In this document: positions 1 to 8,820 of the stretch, piece by piece
How the letters are laid out: every line of letters starts with the position of its first letter
Position numbering within the stretch: the first letter of the stretch is position 1
Assembly (NCBI GenBank): GCA_031286225.1
Contig: JAITUQ010000012.1
Span: 1 to 37,588, forward strand
Source of the DNA: Candidatus Methanorudis spinitermitis
GTDB taxonomy: Archaea; Methanobacteriota; Methanobacteria; Methanobacteriales; Methanobacteriaceae
Direction: 5' to 3'
DNA length: 37,588 bases
The notes under the pieces: generated by a model
What the model saw: only the letters and a program-made list of their open reading frames with translations
Told to the model about the DNA's origin: nothing
Databases searched by the model: none
Made by a program: the position numbers and the translations under genes

Positions 1-400
1 AATCTATAAAGAAAATATTCAAAACTATAAAAGGTTTAAAAGAATATTTAACATTACAAAACAAAAAATGGAAAATTAAACAAAAAATAAAAAATTCCAA
101 CTAAAAAATAGACAATCCCGATATTCTGAAAATTATCTTCTGAAAATTAATTATAATCTTAATTTTATAGAATGAAATCTTAATTTTGTGAATGAATATT
201 CTAATAAAAGAGAAAAAATATAATACTTAAAAAATACAATAATAAATAGCTAATTAATATAGATTATATAATCTAAATAGATTAATTTTAGTGCTATTAA
301 TAATATTTTAAAATATTAATAATATTTTTATCCTATTAATAATTAATATAGAAAAAATATTTTTGTTTATCTGATTTCAAGTAAAATGGAGAAATTATAA
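1..400. other. AT-rich region upstream of fae-hps, no gene seen
   Basis: No convincing coding sequence is seen. The stretch is almost entirely A and T. It contains two perfect palindromes, AGATTATATAATCT at 261-274 and AATATTTTAAAATATT at 302-317, either of which could be an operator or just AT-rich chance. A ribosome binding site GGAG at 388-391 lies 9 nt before the fae-hps start. A specific TATA box cannot be picked out among many candidates. Confidence 0.5.
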
Positions 401-1624
401 ATGTATAAAATAGGCGAAGCTCTTGTTGGAGATGGAAATGAACTTGCTCACGTAGATTTGATTATTGGTGATAAAAATGGTTCGGCTGGAATTGCATTTG
501 CAAATGGAATGACCCAGTTATCTATTGGTCACACCCCCCTCTTATCTGTTATTAGACCAAATTTAATGACTAAGCCAGCTACTTTAATTATTCCTAAAGT
601 TACCGTTGGAAACTTAAATGATGCAAGTAAAATATTTGGGCCTGCTCAAACTGCAGTTGGTAGAGCTGTAGCTGATGCTGTAGACGAAGGACTCATTCCA
701 AAAGAAAAATGTGAAGATATAGTACTTATGGTAAGTGTATTTATACATCCTGAAGCTACAGATTATAGGAAAATATATCAATATAATTATGGAGCTACAA
801 AATTAGCTATTAGAAGAGCAATAGCTGATTATCCAAGTATTGACAAAGTATTAACTGAAAAAGACAGAGGAACCCATCCAATAATGGGATTCAAAGTTAC
901 AAGGTTGTGGAACCCTCCTTATATGCAAGTTGCTCTTGATTTAGACAACATTGATACTATGGAAAGAATCATTAATGCCTTACCTAACAGAGAAAGAATA
1001 CTTCTTGAAGCAGGAACACCACTAATTAAGAAGTTTGGTGTTGGAGTAGTTAGTAAAATTAGACAACTACGTCCAGATGCATTTATAATAGCTGATTTAA
1101 AAACATTAGATGTAGGTAGAATCGAAGTTAAAATGGCAGCTGATGAAACTGCAGATGCAGTAGCTATTTCTGGACTTGGAACAATTGAATCTATTGAAAA
1201 AGCTATTCATGAAGCTCAAAAACAAGGTATTTATTCAATGTTAGATATGATGAATGTGGATAACTTTACAGATAAGTTAAGTAAAATTAATGGTGATTTA
1301 AAACCAAACATTGTGTTATTACATAGAAATGTTGATCTTGAAACTTTAAAGGCAGAAAAAGGTGAAAATGTTAATGATATGAGTGAATGGGGCAATATTA
1401 AAGCTATAAAAAAATTACTTAGTAATAGTCTTGTAGCTGTTGCTGGAGGAATCACCCCCCAAAATATTGAAGAAGCTATTGAAAAAGGAGCAGATATTAT
1501 CATTGGAGGCAGATACATTACTGGATCAAGAGATGTTAGAAAATCAGCAGAAGATTTCTTAGAACATTTACCAGAAGATCCAGACACTATGAGATTAGCT
1601 CTTGATGAAGATGAAAGTATTTAA
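401..1624 (+). CDS. fae-hps: Bifunctional formaldehyde-activating enzyme / 3-hexulose-6-phosphate synthase (Fae-Hps)
   Basis: Cytoplasmic two-domain enzyme of 407 aa. Residues 1-160 are the Fae domain, which condenses formaldehyde with tetrahydromethanopterin; His17 in the AHVDLIIG stretch matches the Fae catalytic histidine. Residues about 165-407 are the Hps TIM barrel, with EAGTPLIK near 203, the ADLKTLD motif at 231-237 and a phosphate-binding VAGGI/GGR end. In archaea lacking the oxidative pentose phosphate route, the Hps half run in reverse with hexulose-phosphate isomerase makes ribulose 5-phosphate, and Fae captures the formaldehyde released. The fusion and its length are typical of methanogens. 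GGAG lies 9 nt before the ATG. The gene stands alone and is followed by a strong hairpin. Confidence 0.96.
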   Translation: MYKIGEALVGDGNELAHVDLIIGDKNGSAGIAFANGMTQLSIGHTPLLSVIRPNLMTKPATLIIPKVTVGNLNDASKIFGPAQTAVGRAVADAVDEGLIPKEKCEDIVLMVSVFIHPEATDYRKIYQYNYGATKLAIRRAIADYPSIDKVLTEKDRGTHPIMGFKVTRLWNPPYMQVALDLDNIDTMERIINALPNRERILLEAGTPLIKKFGVGVVSKIRQLRPDAFIIADLKTLDVGRIEVKMAADETADAVAISGLGTIESIEKAIHEAQKQGIYSMLDMMNVDNFTDKLSKINGDLKPNIVLLHRNVDLETLKAEKGENVNDMSEWGNIKAIKKLLSNSLVAVAGGITPQNIEEAIEKGADIIIGGRYITGSRDVRKSAEDFLEHLPEDPDTMRLALDEDESI

Positions 1625-1650
1625 GAGAAAAAATAGCTATTTTAGATAAT

Positions 1651-1690
1651 AATTTAGCTAATAGTTAATAGCTAAATTTTTTATTTAAAA
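1651..1690 (+). terminator. Intrinsic-terminator-like hairpin after fae-hps
   Basis: A perfect 10-bp stem pairs AATTTAGCTA (1651-1660) with TAGCTAAATT (1669-1678) around an 8-nt loop. A T-rich run follows directly (to about 1686). It begins 26 nt after the fae-hps stop codon, which fits transcript termination or 3'-end protection. Confidence 0.6.
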
Positions 1691-1740
1691 AAAATAATTA
1701 AACAATCAATAAAAAATCACTTAATATTTTTAATTTTTAA

Positions 1741-1790
1741 TATGTAATTTATAATAAATTCTTTAAGTTTATTAAATAACTCCTTATAAT
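1741..1790 (-). repeat. Decayed in-frame echo of the coiled-coil gene's 3' end
   Basis: Read on the minus strand after the stop at 1807-1809, this stretch is still in frame and encodes YKELFNKLKEFIINYIL. The gene itself ends YEELSNKLKEFIINSY. The two DNA segments align over about 60 nt at an offset of 68-70 bp with small indels. Two stops, TAA at 1807-1809 and TGA at 1792-1794, separate the echo from the gene. It is either a tandem duplication of the 3' end or a remnant of a once-longer protein. Confidence 0.75.
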
Positions 1791-1806
1791 TTCAAGTTTT
1801 TAAATT

Positions 1807-3054
1807 TTAATATGAATTTATTATAAATTCTTTTAATTTATTAGATAATTCTTCATAATAATCTTCATTAACCTTAGACTTATTTAATTCTTTTTGAATC
1901 AATTTATATCTAGAAAGTAAATCATCATAATCTTTTTGAAGGTTGAAAAACTTTTTAGAGTCTTTAGATTCTCCACTTTTTATAATACTTTTTAAATTAG
2001 CAATTTCTTCTTTTAAGATCCTATTATTCTCTTCTAAACTATTTATTTTTTCATCATTAACTGATCTAGTAGTTAAATTTTCTCTTTTTTTAAGTTCTTT
2101 ATTTAAAAAAGCTATTTTATCAATTAAATCATTTTCAGAAGACGTTTTATCCTCAAATTGTTTATTTAAAGTATTTGCTTCAGTATTCATATTAGATCCT
2201 AAAGATTTTTCACTGCTAAGTCTTTTATATAAAGTAGCTATCTCATCTACTAGTCTGTTTTCTTTATTTAAGTGAGCTATTTGTCTTTCATAATCAGAAA
2301 TTTTAGAGTCAAATTGTTCTAATTTACTTTCAATACTATGGTTTTCTTGAGCTTTTCCTTTTAATCTATTTATTTCAAGATTCAAATCTTCTACAATAGT
2401 TTTTTTCTCCTCTAGTTTTTCAGTTAAGGAAGATACTTGATTATTTAATCTTTCTTCAAGAACTTTTTTTTTATCTAATTGTAATCTTAAATTAGTTACT
2501 CTATCACTTAATGTTTCTTCTATGGTTTTTTTATCAATGAGTCTTCTGTTTAAATCATCTATTTCTTCCCTATATTCAGAAATCTTAGACTCATACTCCT
2601 CTATATCTACATCACCAGTAGGCTTATTTTCAAGTTGTTTATTCAAATTAGTGATTTCCATCTGATATTTCTCAATTTCAGACTTAATACTTTCAGAGGC
2701 ATTGGTGCTTTTTTCTTCAAGTTGTTTTTTTAAATTAGCTATTTCTTCTTGAAGTTCAAATATTGTTGAATTATTATCCTGGATTACAGATTCCAATTTA
2801 TCATTAGTTTCTTTTAAATCATCGTAACTAGATTCTAAAGAATTAAAAGCTTCAGAATTAGTTTCATCACTATCTAATTGTTCTTTATAATCAAAAGGCA
2901 TGATTAAAACTTTTTCTTGGTCATCGAAAATGTTTTCTTGTTTAGGTATAGTAATTTGTACTTGCTCAGTTTTATATTTCTTTACCTTATTGTTTTTAAG
3001 AGTCCTTTTATATTCTCTTGAATATTTTTTTACAACACCAGTAATATGTTTCAT
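1807..3054 (-). CDS. Large coiled-coil protein with 21-residue repeats, function unknown
   Basis: 415 aa, rich in E, K, L, N and S, with no signal peptide or membrane segment. Residues 1-60 are basic and then mixed (VQITIPKQ, KVLIMPFDY), perhaps a small folded head. From about 75 to 415 it is continuous heptad pattern. Four consecutive 21-residue units (three heptads each) occupy 167-187, 188-208, 209-229 and 230-250, with the signature xLNxxLxxKK-I-xxLxxxVx; related units recur at 274-294, 295-315 and from 316, and longer variants start near 108 and 137. This should form a long rod, as in SMC-like or scaffold proteins, but no ATPase head is present. A ribosome binding site GAGG precedes the ATG. 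The gene is flanked by unrelated genes and its 3' end is echoed downstream. No family name can be given. Confidence 0.85.
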   Translation of the reverse strand: MKHITGVVKKYSREYKRTLKNNKVKKYKTEQVQITIPKQENIFDDQEKVLIMPFDYKEQLDSDETNSEAFNSLESSYDDLKETNDKLESVIQDNNSTIFELQEEIANLKKQLEEKSTNASESIKSEIEKYQMEITNLNKQLENKPTGDVDIEEYESKISEYREEIDDLNRRLIDKKTIEETLSDRVTNLRLQLDKKKVLEERLNNQVSSLTEKLEEKKTIVEDLNLEINRLKGKAQENHSIESKLEQFDSKISDYERQIAHLNKENRLVDEIATLYKRLSSEKSLGSNMNTEANTLNKQFEDKTSSENDLIDKIAFLNKELKKRENLTTRSVNDEKINSLEENNRILKEEIANLKSIIKSGESKDSKKFFNLQKDYDDLLSRYKLIQKELNKSKVNEDYYEELSNKLKEFIINSY

Positions 3055-3249
3055 CTAATTCCTCAAAAATAAATTACCCCTTAATAAATTATTGTAAAAT
3101 TTGATAATAATTAATTCCAATATACCATTAATATATTTTTAATATATTGTTTTACTTATTTATATTTTGTTTTACATTTAAGAGAAAAAATCTTAATATA
3201 TTGTATAAAATTTATTATACTTAAAGATAATATATAGGATTGTGATATA

Positions 3250-3834
3250 ATGATATTAGGAATTTGTGGAAGTCCTAGAAAAAAAGCTACTGAATATATT
3301 TTAAATCAAGCATTAAATGACTTGAAAGAGAAGGACTTTGAAACAAAAATGTTTACTGTGAGGGGAAAAACAATAAGTCCTTGTAAACATTGCGATTATT
3401 GTATAAAAAATAAAGAATGTATACAAAAAGACGATATGATTGAAGCTTACAGTTTACTTAAAAAAAGTGATGGGATCATAATAGCTAGTCCAATGTATAA
3501 TGGAGGAATTAGTGCTCAAACAAAAGGAATGATGGATAGATGTAGAGCATTAGGAGCTGAAGACATTGATATTCTTAAAGGCAAAATTGGAATGTCAATA
3601 GCTATTGGTGGAGATCGTGTTGGAGGTCAGGAATTAGCTATTCAACAAATTAACACGTTTTATATTTTAAATGGAATAATTCCAGTAAGTGGAGGTCCTT
3701 TTGGAGCTAATTTAGGATCTTGCTTTTGGTCAAAAGACAGTTTAGACGGGGTTAAAGAAGATGAATATGGGTTTAAAACCTTAAATAAAACTTTAAAACG
3801 TTTTGTTGAATATTTAAATAAATATAAAAAATAG
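3250..3834 (+). CDS. NAD(P)H-dependent FMN reductase-like iron-sulfur flavoprotein
   Basis: 194 aa, flavodoxin-like fold. The N-terminus GICGSPRKKATE matches the FMN phosphate-binding loop of the NADPH-dependent FMN reductase family. Cysteines C45, C48, C51 and C57 form the compact Cx2Cx2Cx5C cluster of the iron-sulfur flavoprotein (Isf) group, which binds a [4Fe-4S] cluster next to FMN. The SPMYNGGISAQTKGMMDR segment is the second flavin-contacting loop. Members carry out two-electron/one-electron transfer between ferredoxin and acceptors such as oxygen or peroxide; the actual substrate here is unknown. It stands alone, divergent from the coiled-coil gene, with a weak GTGAT ribosome site just before the ATG. 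Confidence 0.85.
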   Translation: MILGICGSPRKKATEYILNQALNDLKEKDFETKMFTVRGKTISPCKHCDYCIKNKECIQKDDMIEAYSLLKKSDGIIIASPMYNGGISAQTKGMMDRCRALGAEDIDILKGKIGMSIAIGGDRVGGQELAIQQINTFYILNGIIPVSGGPFGANLGSCFWSKDSLDGVKEDEYGFKTLNKTLKRFVEYLNKYKK

Positions 3835-4257
3835 TTAAAGGAAAATAATAAAAAGCAAAAAAATAAATAATAATATAATATTTTACTTTGGAAAATAGAG
3901 ATTTAAGCTATGATTATTTATGAGTTTTAATTTTTTTCAATGAAATTAATAATAATAAATGTTTTTAAAAATTTTTTAATTAAAAAAAAAAATTTAATAA
4001 AACTTTATCTAAAAAATAATTTTTATTTAGTTTAATGGCAATTTATTAAGTTTTTTTATTTTTTATTAAAAAATAGCTAAAAAAATTAAGTTTATAAGTA
4101 AACAAGTACTATATTTAACTTTATAATAGCTTAAACTATTAACTTTATAAGAAAACAGCTACTATTATTAACTTTATAATAACTCAATGGAATAAAGCAT
4201 GATTTTAAATTTTAAAATGATTAAATAACTATTTTTCTTATTATTTTTGGTGTTTAA
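3835..4257. other. Gene-free region upstream of the flippase
   Basis: No gene is seen. The first half is A/T homopolymer-rich. The second half carries the iterated TTAACTTTATAA element listed separately. The flippase ribosome site GGTG lies about 5 nt before its ATG at 4258. Confidence 0.5.
4115..4179 (+). repeat. Three copies of TTAACTTTATAA upstream of the flippase
   Basis: The 12-mer TTAACTTTATAA occurs exactly at 4115-4126, 4139-4150 and 4168-4179, spaced 24 and 29 bp. A relative, AAGTTTATAA, lies near 4088. The copies sit 80-140 bp before the flippase start and could be TATA elements or a repressor/activator site array. Confidence 0.6.
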
Positions 4258-5814
4258 ATGAGTTCGAACTTAGCTAAGGGTAGTTTTTTAATATTTATCG
4301 GAAATATTGTCTTTCGTGTGGGAGGATATGTTTATCGCGTTTTAATGGCATCTCTTTTAGGACCTGCTTCCTATGGAATTTTAACAATAACTTTACAATT
4401 TCAAGGAATTTTCCAAGTACTATCAGCAGCAGGATTGCCTCCAGCAATAGCTAAATATATTTCCCAGTACTCTGCTTTAGATGAGGAAGCTCTTGCAAGG
4501 CAAACAATTTACACTTCACTGAAAATAATGATTTGTTTGGGAATATTTTTTGGTTTAGCTATGTTTTTCTTTGTTGCTCCCTGGATTGCACTTAATCTCT
4601 TTAAAAAACCTGAAACATTAATTCCATTGCAATATGTTGGTTTTATAACTCCCTTTAGTGTTATAGTTGGTGCATTTAGAGGGTCATTCCAGGGAGTTTA
4701 TAAGATGGAATACATATTAGCTACTCGAACAGTAGAACAAATATTCATGATTATATTTGCAACCCTCCTAGTTCTTTTAGGTTTTTCTGTAGCTGGTGCT
4801 GTTTTAGGATCAGTTTTAGGTTTTGCAGCTTCTGCAGCTTTATCAGTGTTTATATTCTTAAAATACATGGGAAAATACATACCTCAACCTAAAAAAGAGG
4901 ATAAATTTCCAATGAAAGAGGAATTAAAATTAGCAAAAAAGCTAGTTTTTTTTGCAATTCCTGTAACTGTAACAGCATTAGCTGAAATGGGGATTTACAG
5001 TATTTGTTCATTTGTTATGGGAATATTTCTTGCTTCTAATTTAATAGGATATTTTGGAGCAGCTGATCCAATAGCTAGATTACCACTTGTAATTTCAATA
5101 TCTGTTGCAACCACGATTTTACCAGCGTCTTCTGCTGCATTCAGCATGAAAAATCAATCCCTTTTAAATAAATATGTTAATTCGGCATTTAAGTACGGGA
5201 TGATATTTGTTATTCCAATGTGTATTGGAATAGCTATGCTTTCAGAGCCAATAATGTCTTTAGTTTACTTTGCAAAACCAGAATTTGTTTTAGGATCTAC
5301 AGCTTTAAGTATACTTGTTGTTGGAATGACATTTTACTCAATGTTTGCAATTTCATCAAGTATAGTTCAAGGAATTGGAAATCCAAGAATACCAATGTAT
5401 ATCCTCATTCTTGGAGCAGCTATTGCCCTAGGATTGAACTGGATAATGGTTCCCCTTTTTGGAATTGAAGGAGGGGCTTTTGCAACATCAATTGCTTGTT
5501 TTATAATGATGGTTCCAATGTTATATCTAACCTTTAAATTAACTAAAGTGAAAGTTCCTTATGGCACTTTTGGAAAGATAATATTAGCTTCCTTGATAAT
5601 GGGCATGATAATTCACTTTATTCCTAAAAATAGCTATGGTCTTATATTAAGTATTATTTTATGTCCAACCATCTATCTTTTAGGATTAACCTTACTTAAA
5701 ACATTTGATGAAAATGATATTTCAACTATTCGAAGATTTTCCAAGAAATTTAAACCACTATATAAAGTTATAGATAAGATTTTAAAGTTTATTGAAAGAT
5801 TTATTGATAAATAA
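4258..5814 (+). CDS. Polysaccharide flippase, MOP/MATE superfamily (RfbX/Wzx or MurJ type)
   Basis: 518 aa integral membrane protein with about 14 hydrophobic segments, the usual number for this superfamily. The N-terminal run KGSFLIFIGNIVFRVGGYVYR and the LLGPASYGILT motif are typical of lipid-linked oligosaccharide flippases of the polysaccharide biosynthesis family. It probably moves a lipid-linked glycan or pseudomurein precursor across the membrane; the substrate is inferred from organism and family only. The C-terminus is basic and cytoplasmic. A ModE-type regulator gene starts 26 nt after its stop, so the two are probably co-transcribed. Confidence 0.9.
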   Translation: MSSNLAKGSFLIFIGNIVFRVGGYVYRVLMASLLGPASYGILTITLQFQGIFQVLSAAGLPPAIAKYISQYSALDEEALARQTIYTSLKIMICLGIFFGLAMFFFVAPWIALNLFKKPETLIPLQYVGFITPFSVIVGAFRGSFQGVYKMEYILATRTVEQIFMIIFATLLVLLGFSVAGAVLGSVLGFAASAALSVFIFLKYMGKYIPQPKKEDKFPMKEELKLAKKLVFFAIPVTVTALAEMGIYSICSFVMGIFLASNLIGYFGAADPIARLPLVISISVATTILPASSAAFSMKNQSLLNKYVNSAFKYGMIFVIPMCIGIAMLSEPIMSLVYFAKPEFVLGSTALSILVVGMTFYSMFAISSSIVQGIGNPRIPMYILILGAAIALGLNWIMVPLFGIEGGAFATSIACFIMMVPMLYLTFKLTKVKVPYGTFGKIILASLIMGMIIHFIPKNSYGLILSIILCPTIYLLGLTLLKTFDENDISTIRRFSKKFKPLYKVIDKILKFIERFIDK

Positions 5815-5840
5815 AAAAACATTAGCAGGGGGAGATATTT

Positions 5841-6533
5841 ATGAGCGAAGTGAAAGCTGGAGTAGAATATAAAATAGACCTTGATGGGAAAACTTTTCTT
5901 TTAGATGGAAAGAAATATGACTTACTTAACTTCATAAACACTTCAGGATCAATTACAAAAGCTGCGAAACTAACAAAGATTGCTTATAGAACTGCTTTAA
6001 ATTATATTGATAAAATCGAAGATGACTTGGACATAGCTATTGTGGATACTGTTAAAGGAGGAAAAGGTGGTGGGGGAAGTGCATCTTTAACTGAAGAAGG
6101 ATTAATGATTTTAAAAGAGTGTAAGAAAATCAATGCAATTATGGAGCTTCATAGAGAATTGAACGAAATTGAAGCTAATGTTGTTGCTGTAGACAAGTCT
6201 AAGGGAATAATGACAATCCAAATGAATAAAGTAAACATTACCATACCTTCAAATGACAAGTATTCTGTAGGAGATAGAATTTTAGCACTGATTAGTTATG
6301 ATAATATTTTTATAATGCTTGAACCTCAAAAAGCAAGTATAAGAAATATGTTTAAAGGAGCTATTAAAGAAATGACTCTTGAAAATAATATGATTCGTGT
6401 TAAAATTGATATTGGTGATGTGAATCTATTTTCAGATATTACTCTTCCTGCAAGTGAAGATCTTAATCTTAAATTAGGAAAAGAAGTGTATGTTGGATTT
6501 AAAGCTCTTGGAATAGCTACTTTGAAACTATGA
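5841..6533 (+). CDS. modE: ModE-family regulator: winged helix plus two TOBE/Mop domains
   Basis: 230 aa. Residues about 15-110 form a LysR/ModE-like winged helix-turn-helix (LLNFINTSGSITKAAKLTKIAYRTALNYID), with a glycine-rich wing KGGKGGGGSASLTEEG. Residues about 112-230 contain two Mop/TOBE repeats that bind molybdate or tungstate oxyanions in ModE homologues. Methanogens need Mo or W for formylmethanofuran dehydrogenase, so oxyanion sensing is plausible. No Mo/W transporter or cofactor gene is nearby; instead the gene follows a flippase by 26 nt. A very strong ribosome site (GGGGGAGAT) precedes the ATG. The target genes are unknown. Confidence 0.88.
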   Translation: MSEVKAGVEYKIDLDGKTFLLDGKKYDLLNFINTSGSITKAAKLTKIAYRTALNYIDKIEDDLDIAIVDTVKGGKGGGGSASLTEEGLMILKECKKINAIMELHRELNEIEANVVAVDKSKGIMTIQMNKVNITIPSNDKYSVGDRILALISYDNIFIMLEPQKASIRNMFKGAIKEMTLENNMIRVKIDIGDVNLFSDITLPASEDLNLKLGKEVYVGFKALGIATLKL

Positions 6534-7004
6534 AAAAGTGCTAAAAATTCTAAATATTTTTAAAATCAAGGAATATTCTTTAACTCTTGAAATAATTACA
6601 TAAAATTGTAAAAATTTGCCAAAAAATACAATTATTTTATATAAAATTTTTTAAAAATTTTTTTTATTGAAATTCTACAATATATATTTAATTTGATAAA
6701 AACTATATCTAATATACTTTTTTTCAATCATATCAAAAATGATAGTAGTAGTTTTCCAGATTAACAGAATCATATCAATTTTTTGTTCAATTAGAATATT
6801 AACTCAAAAATGAACAAATAGTATGCTATTAAAAATAATTTAATAAAAATTAATAAAAAAAATTAAAAAATATTATTCTCTCATTCTTATCTAATAATTT
6901 AATAATATTTCAAAGATATATAACCAGATATTATTATAATGTTAAATTTATGTTAAAACATATCATATTGTATAAAACTAAAAAATATTTTTGAGGTTGA
7001 TTAT
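6534..7004. other. Gene-free region between modE-like gene and ferredoxin
   Basis: No gene is seen. At 6555-6600 there is weak similarity to the end of the upstream gene: TTTAAA..GGAATA..CTTT..TGAAA recurs with a 60-bp offset (GGAATA at 6510 and 6570). A TATA-like AAGATATATAACC lies near 6911-6923 and may drive the ferredoxin. The ribosome site GAGGTTGAT is at 6993-7001. Confidence 0.4.
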
Positions 7005-7217
7005 ATTTTAAAAATAGCTGTTGATAAAGAGAAGTGTACTGGTTGTGGAGAATGTAGAGAAGCCTGTCCTAAAGGACCTAAAATATGGAAAATAAACAAA
7101 ATTGCTCATCCTTCTAATTTAGAATTTTGCCATGTTTGTACAATATGTGCATCCAAATGTCCAGAACAAGCCCTTGAAGTTATAAGAAATGCTCCTGATA
7201 ATACATCTGATGAATAA
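7005..7217 (+). CDS. 2[4Fe-4S] ferredoxin with an apparent ATT start codon
   Basis: 70 aa small electron carrier. Two cluster motifs are intact: CTGCGECREACP and, after a spacer, CHVCTICASKCP, each Cx2Cx2Cx3CP. The open frame runs from 6957 (after a TAA at 6954-6956) and contains no ATG, GTG or TTG before the first cysteine. A strong ribosome site GAGGT (6993-6997) lies 7 nt before ATT at 7005, exactly the spacing seen at the alba start, giving a normal N-terminus M/I-LKIAVDKEKC. ATT initiation is therefore the best reading; a sequencing error in an ATG is the alternative. The gene is monocistronic. Its redox partner is unknown. Confidence 0.8.
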   Translation: MLKIAVDKEKCTGCGECREACPKGPKIWKINKIAHPSNLEFCHVCTICASKCPEQALEVIRNAPDNTSDE

Positions 7218-7329
7218 CTTAATTAAGTTAGAAAATACTAAAGTTCATTTTCAAAGTCAATGAAAATAAGATTGATACTTTTTAATTAGTGTCAATATAA
7301 AATAGCTATGTAATTGTTTGTTTTATAGC

Positions 7330-7639
7330 AAATAGTTTACTATAAAGAAAATCATGATAAACTATTTATACAGGTTACTATAGATAGATAAATAGCTAAT
7401 AGATGAATAACTCAAAATATGAAAAAATTTTAATGATTTTAAGATATTAGAAACCACTATTAGCTGCCTTCTATATATACACCTTCTAAAAATATAGGAA
7501 ATATCTAGACACTACTTTAATTATCCATAAAACTGATTTCAATGCTTATTTTTTGAGTGAGAGATAGTAAAAAAAGTTATTGTTTTTATCTAATCTCTTA
7601 GCAACTCACATGCTTCTATAAGTTTAATAAGTTATAGAA
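7330..7639. other. Cluster of three inverted repeats, possible structured RNA
   Basis: AAATAGTTTA (7330-7339) pairs perfectly with TAAACTATTT (7358-7367) around an 18-nt loop. An imperfect hairpin spans 7555-7607, pairing GAGT/ACTC, GAG/CTC, AGAT/ATCT and AAAAA/TTTTT. TTCTATAA (7614-7621) pairs with TTATAGAA (7632-7639) around 10 nt. Three stems within 310 nt of non-coding DNA suggest an RNA or a regulatory region, though AT-rich DNA makes hairpins common. Confidence 0.35.
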
Positions 7640-8188
7640 ACTATGGTAAAAAATCAATGCAAAAATAATTATTCAACTTTTTTCTGTATTTAAATATAAG
7701 TTTCCTATTTAAAATATAAAATATCCATTATTAACATGGATTAGGGATTATAAAAATTATATTATTACACTCTCAATAAATATTATAATTTTAAACACAA
7801 AAAGATATTCAATAAATTTCATGTATTTCATGATTAAATGTATTTCAATCAAGAAGGTTTCATGATAATATGGGCGATGTGCAAGGAAAAAATTAAACAA
7901 GCAAAAAACAAAGCCTAAAGGAATATCTTATTAACATTTTATTTTTTTCAAGATTTCTAAATTATAATCTACTATAAATTTAATATTTTTAAAGCTAATA
8001 AAATTTCTAAAATATAACCAACTATTATAATATTTTATAAAATTAATAAGATTTTTAAGAAAAAGCTTTTATAAATCTAATTTTTTAAAAATTCTAAATG
8101 GAATAAGTTTTTTATAAAAAAACTTTTATCTATATTAAAACAAAGTAGTTTATTAAAAAATAACTAGCTACTTATGAAGCTTTCACAT

Positions 8189-8200
8189 AAATATATATAA
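8189..8200 (+). promoter_or_regulatory. TATA box for hisB
   Basis: AAATATATATAA lies about 40 nt before the hisB ATG. Transcription would start near 8222-8225, leaving a short leader that contains the ribosome site GGGGAT. Confidence 0.5.
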
Positions 8201-8238
8201 TATCAAAATTATGTCATGAGAAAAATAGTGGGGATTTT

Positions 8239-8820
8239 ATGAAAGAAAGGATAGCTATAGTTTCTAGAAAAACTTCTGAAACAGATATTAAACTAAAGAT
8301 AAATTTAGATGGGAAAGGAATCTATAACATTAACACAGGTATCAATTTTTTTAATCATATGCTTGAATCTTTTTCAAAACACAGTTTTATTGATTTAGAT
8401 ATAGAAGCAAATGGAGACATTGCCATTGATGATCATCACACTATAGAAGATATTGGAATACTACTTGGTGAAGGATTTTTAAAAGCTATTGGTAATAAAA
8501 AAGGAATTAAACGAATGTCCCATGGAATCATTCCAATGGATGAATCATTAGCTATTGTAGCTATTGATATTAGTGGGCGTAGCTACTGTGTAATGGATTT
8601 TTCCTTTAAAAATAACAAGATTGGAGATATGACCTCTGATATTATAAAACACTTCTTTGAATCATTTGTAAGTGCTGGAAAAGTTAACATTAATATTCAA
8701 GCTAAAGGCTCTAATGATCATCATAAAGCTGAAGCAATTTTTAAAGCATTTGCTAAATCACTGAAAAGTGCTTGCAAAATTGAACATGACTCTATTCCAA
8801 GCACAAAAGGAATTATTTAA
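8239..8820 (+). CDS. hisB: Imidazoleglycerol-phosphate dehydratase
   Basis: 193 aa, the normal length for monofunctional archaeal HisB. It dehydrates imidazole-glycerol phosphate to imidazole-acetol phosphate, in histidine synthesis. The two halves of the duplicated fold each carry the metal-binding histidine motif: [10 protein letters not shown] at 65-74 and [10 protein letters not shown] at 160-169. The [13 protein letters not shown] segment (about 37-49) and the C-terminal IPSTKG are also family hallmarks. The ATG follows a GGGGAT ribosome site. No other his gene is adjacent. Its last codons and following DNA are echoed 64 bp downstream. Confidence 0.97.
   Translation: MKERIAIVSRKTSETDIKLKINLDGKGIYNINTGINFFNHMLESFSKHSFIDLDIEANGDIAIDDHHTIEDIGILLGEGFLKAIGNKKGIKRMSHGIIPMDESLAIVAIDISGRSYCVMDFSFKNNKIGDMTSDIIKHFFESFVSAGKVNINIQAKGSNDHHKAEAIFKAFAKSLKSACKIEHDSIPSTKGII

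Larger units (their letters stand above)
7218..8238. other. 1-kb gene-free region before hisB, with several hairpins
   Basis: No gene over 30 codons with coding character is seen. The left half (7330-7639) holds three inverted repeats listed separately. The right half is low complexity A/T up to the hisB promoter. Confidence 0.5.

Noticed and set aside
1231..1587. 118-codon frame antisense to fae-hps
   Set aside because: Shadow of a strongly supported gene, with Ser/Leu/Phe-biased composition and no independent signal.
1741..1809. Possible stop-codon readthrough or selenocysteine/pyrrolysine extension of the coiled-coil gene
   Set aside because: The first stop is TAA, followed by TGA 4 codons later, and the echo peptide duplicates the real end, which fits duplication and decay better.
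5220..5468. 82-codon frame inside the flippase in another phase
   Set aside because: The flippase frame is conserved and continuous; this one has no family features.
7838..7918. 26-codon open frame, MYFNQEGFMIIWAMCKEKIK and so on, slightly GC-richer than its surroundings
   Set aside because: Too short, preceded directly by a stop, no ribosome site and no recognised family. It may be a gene remnant.
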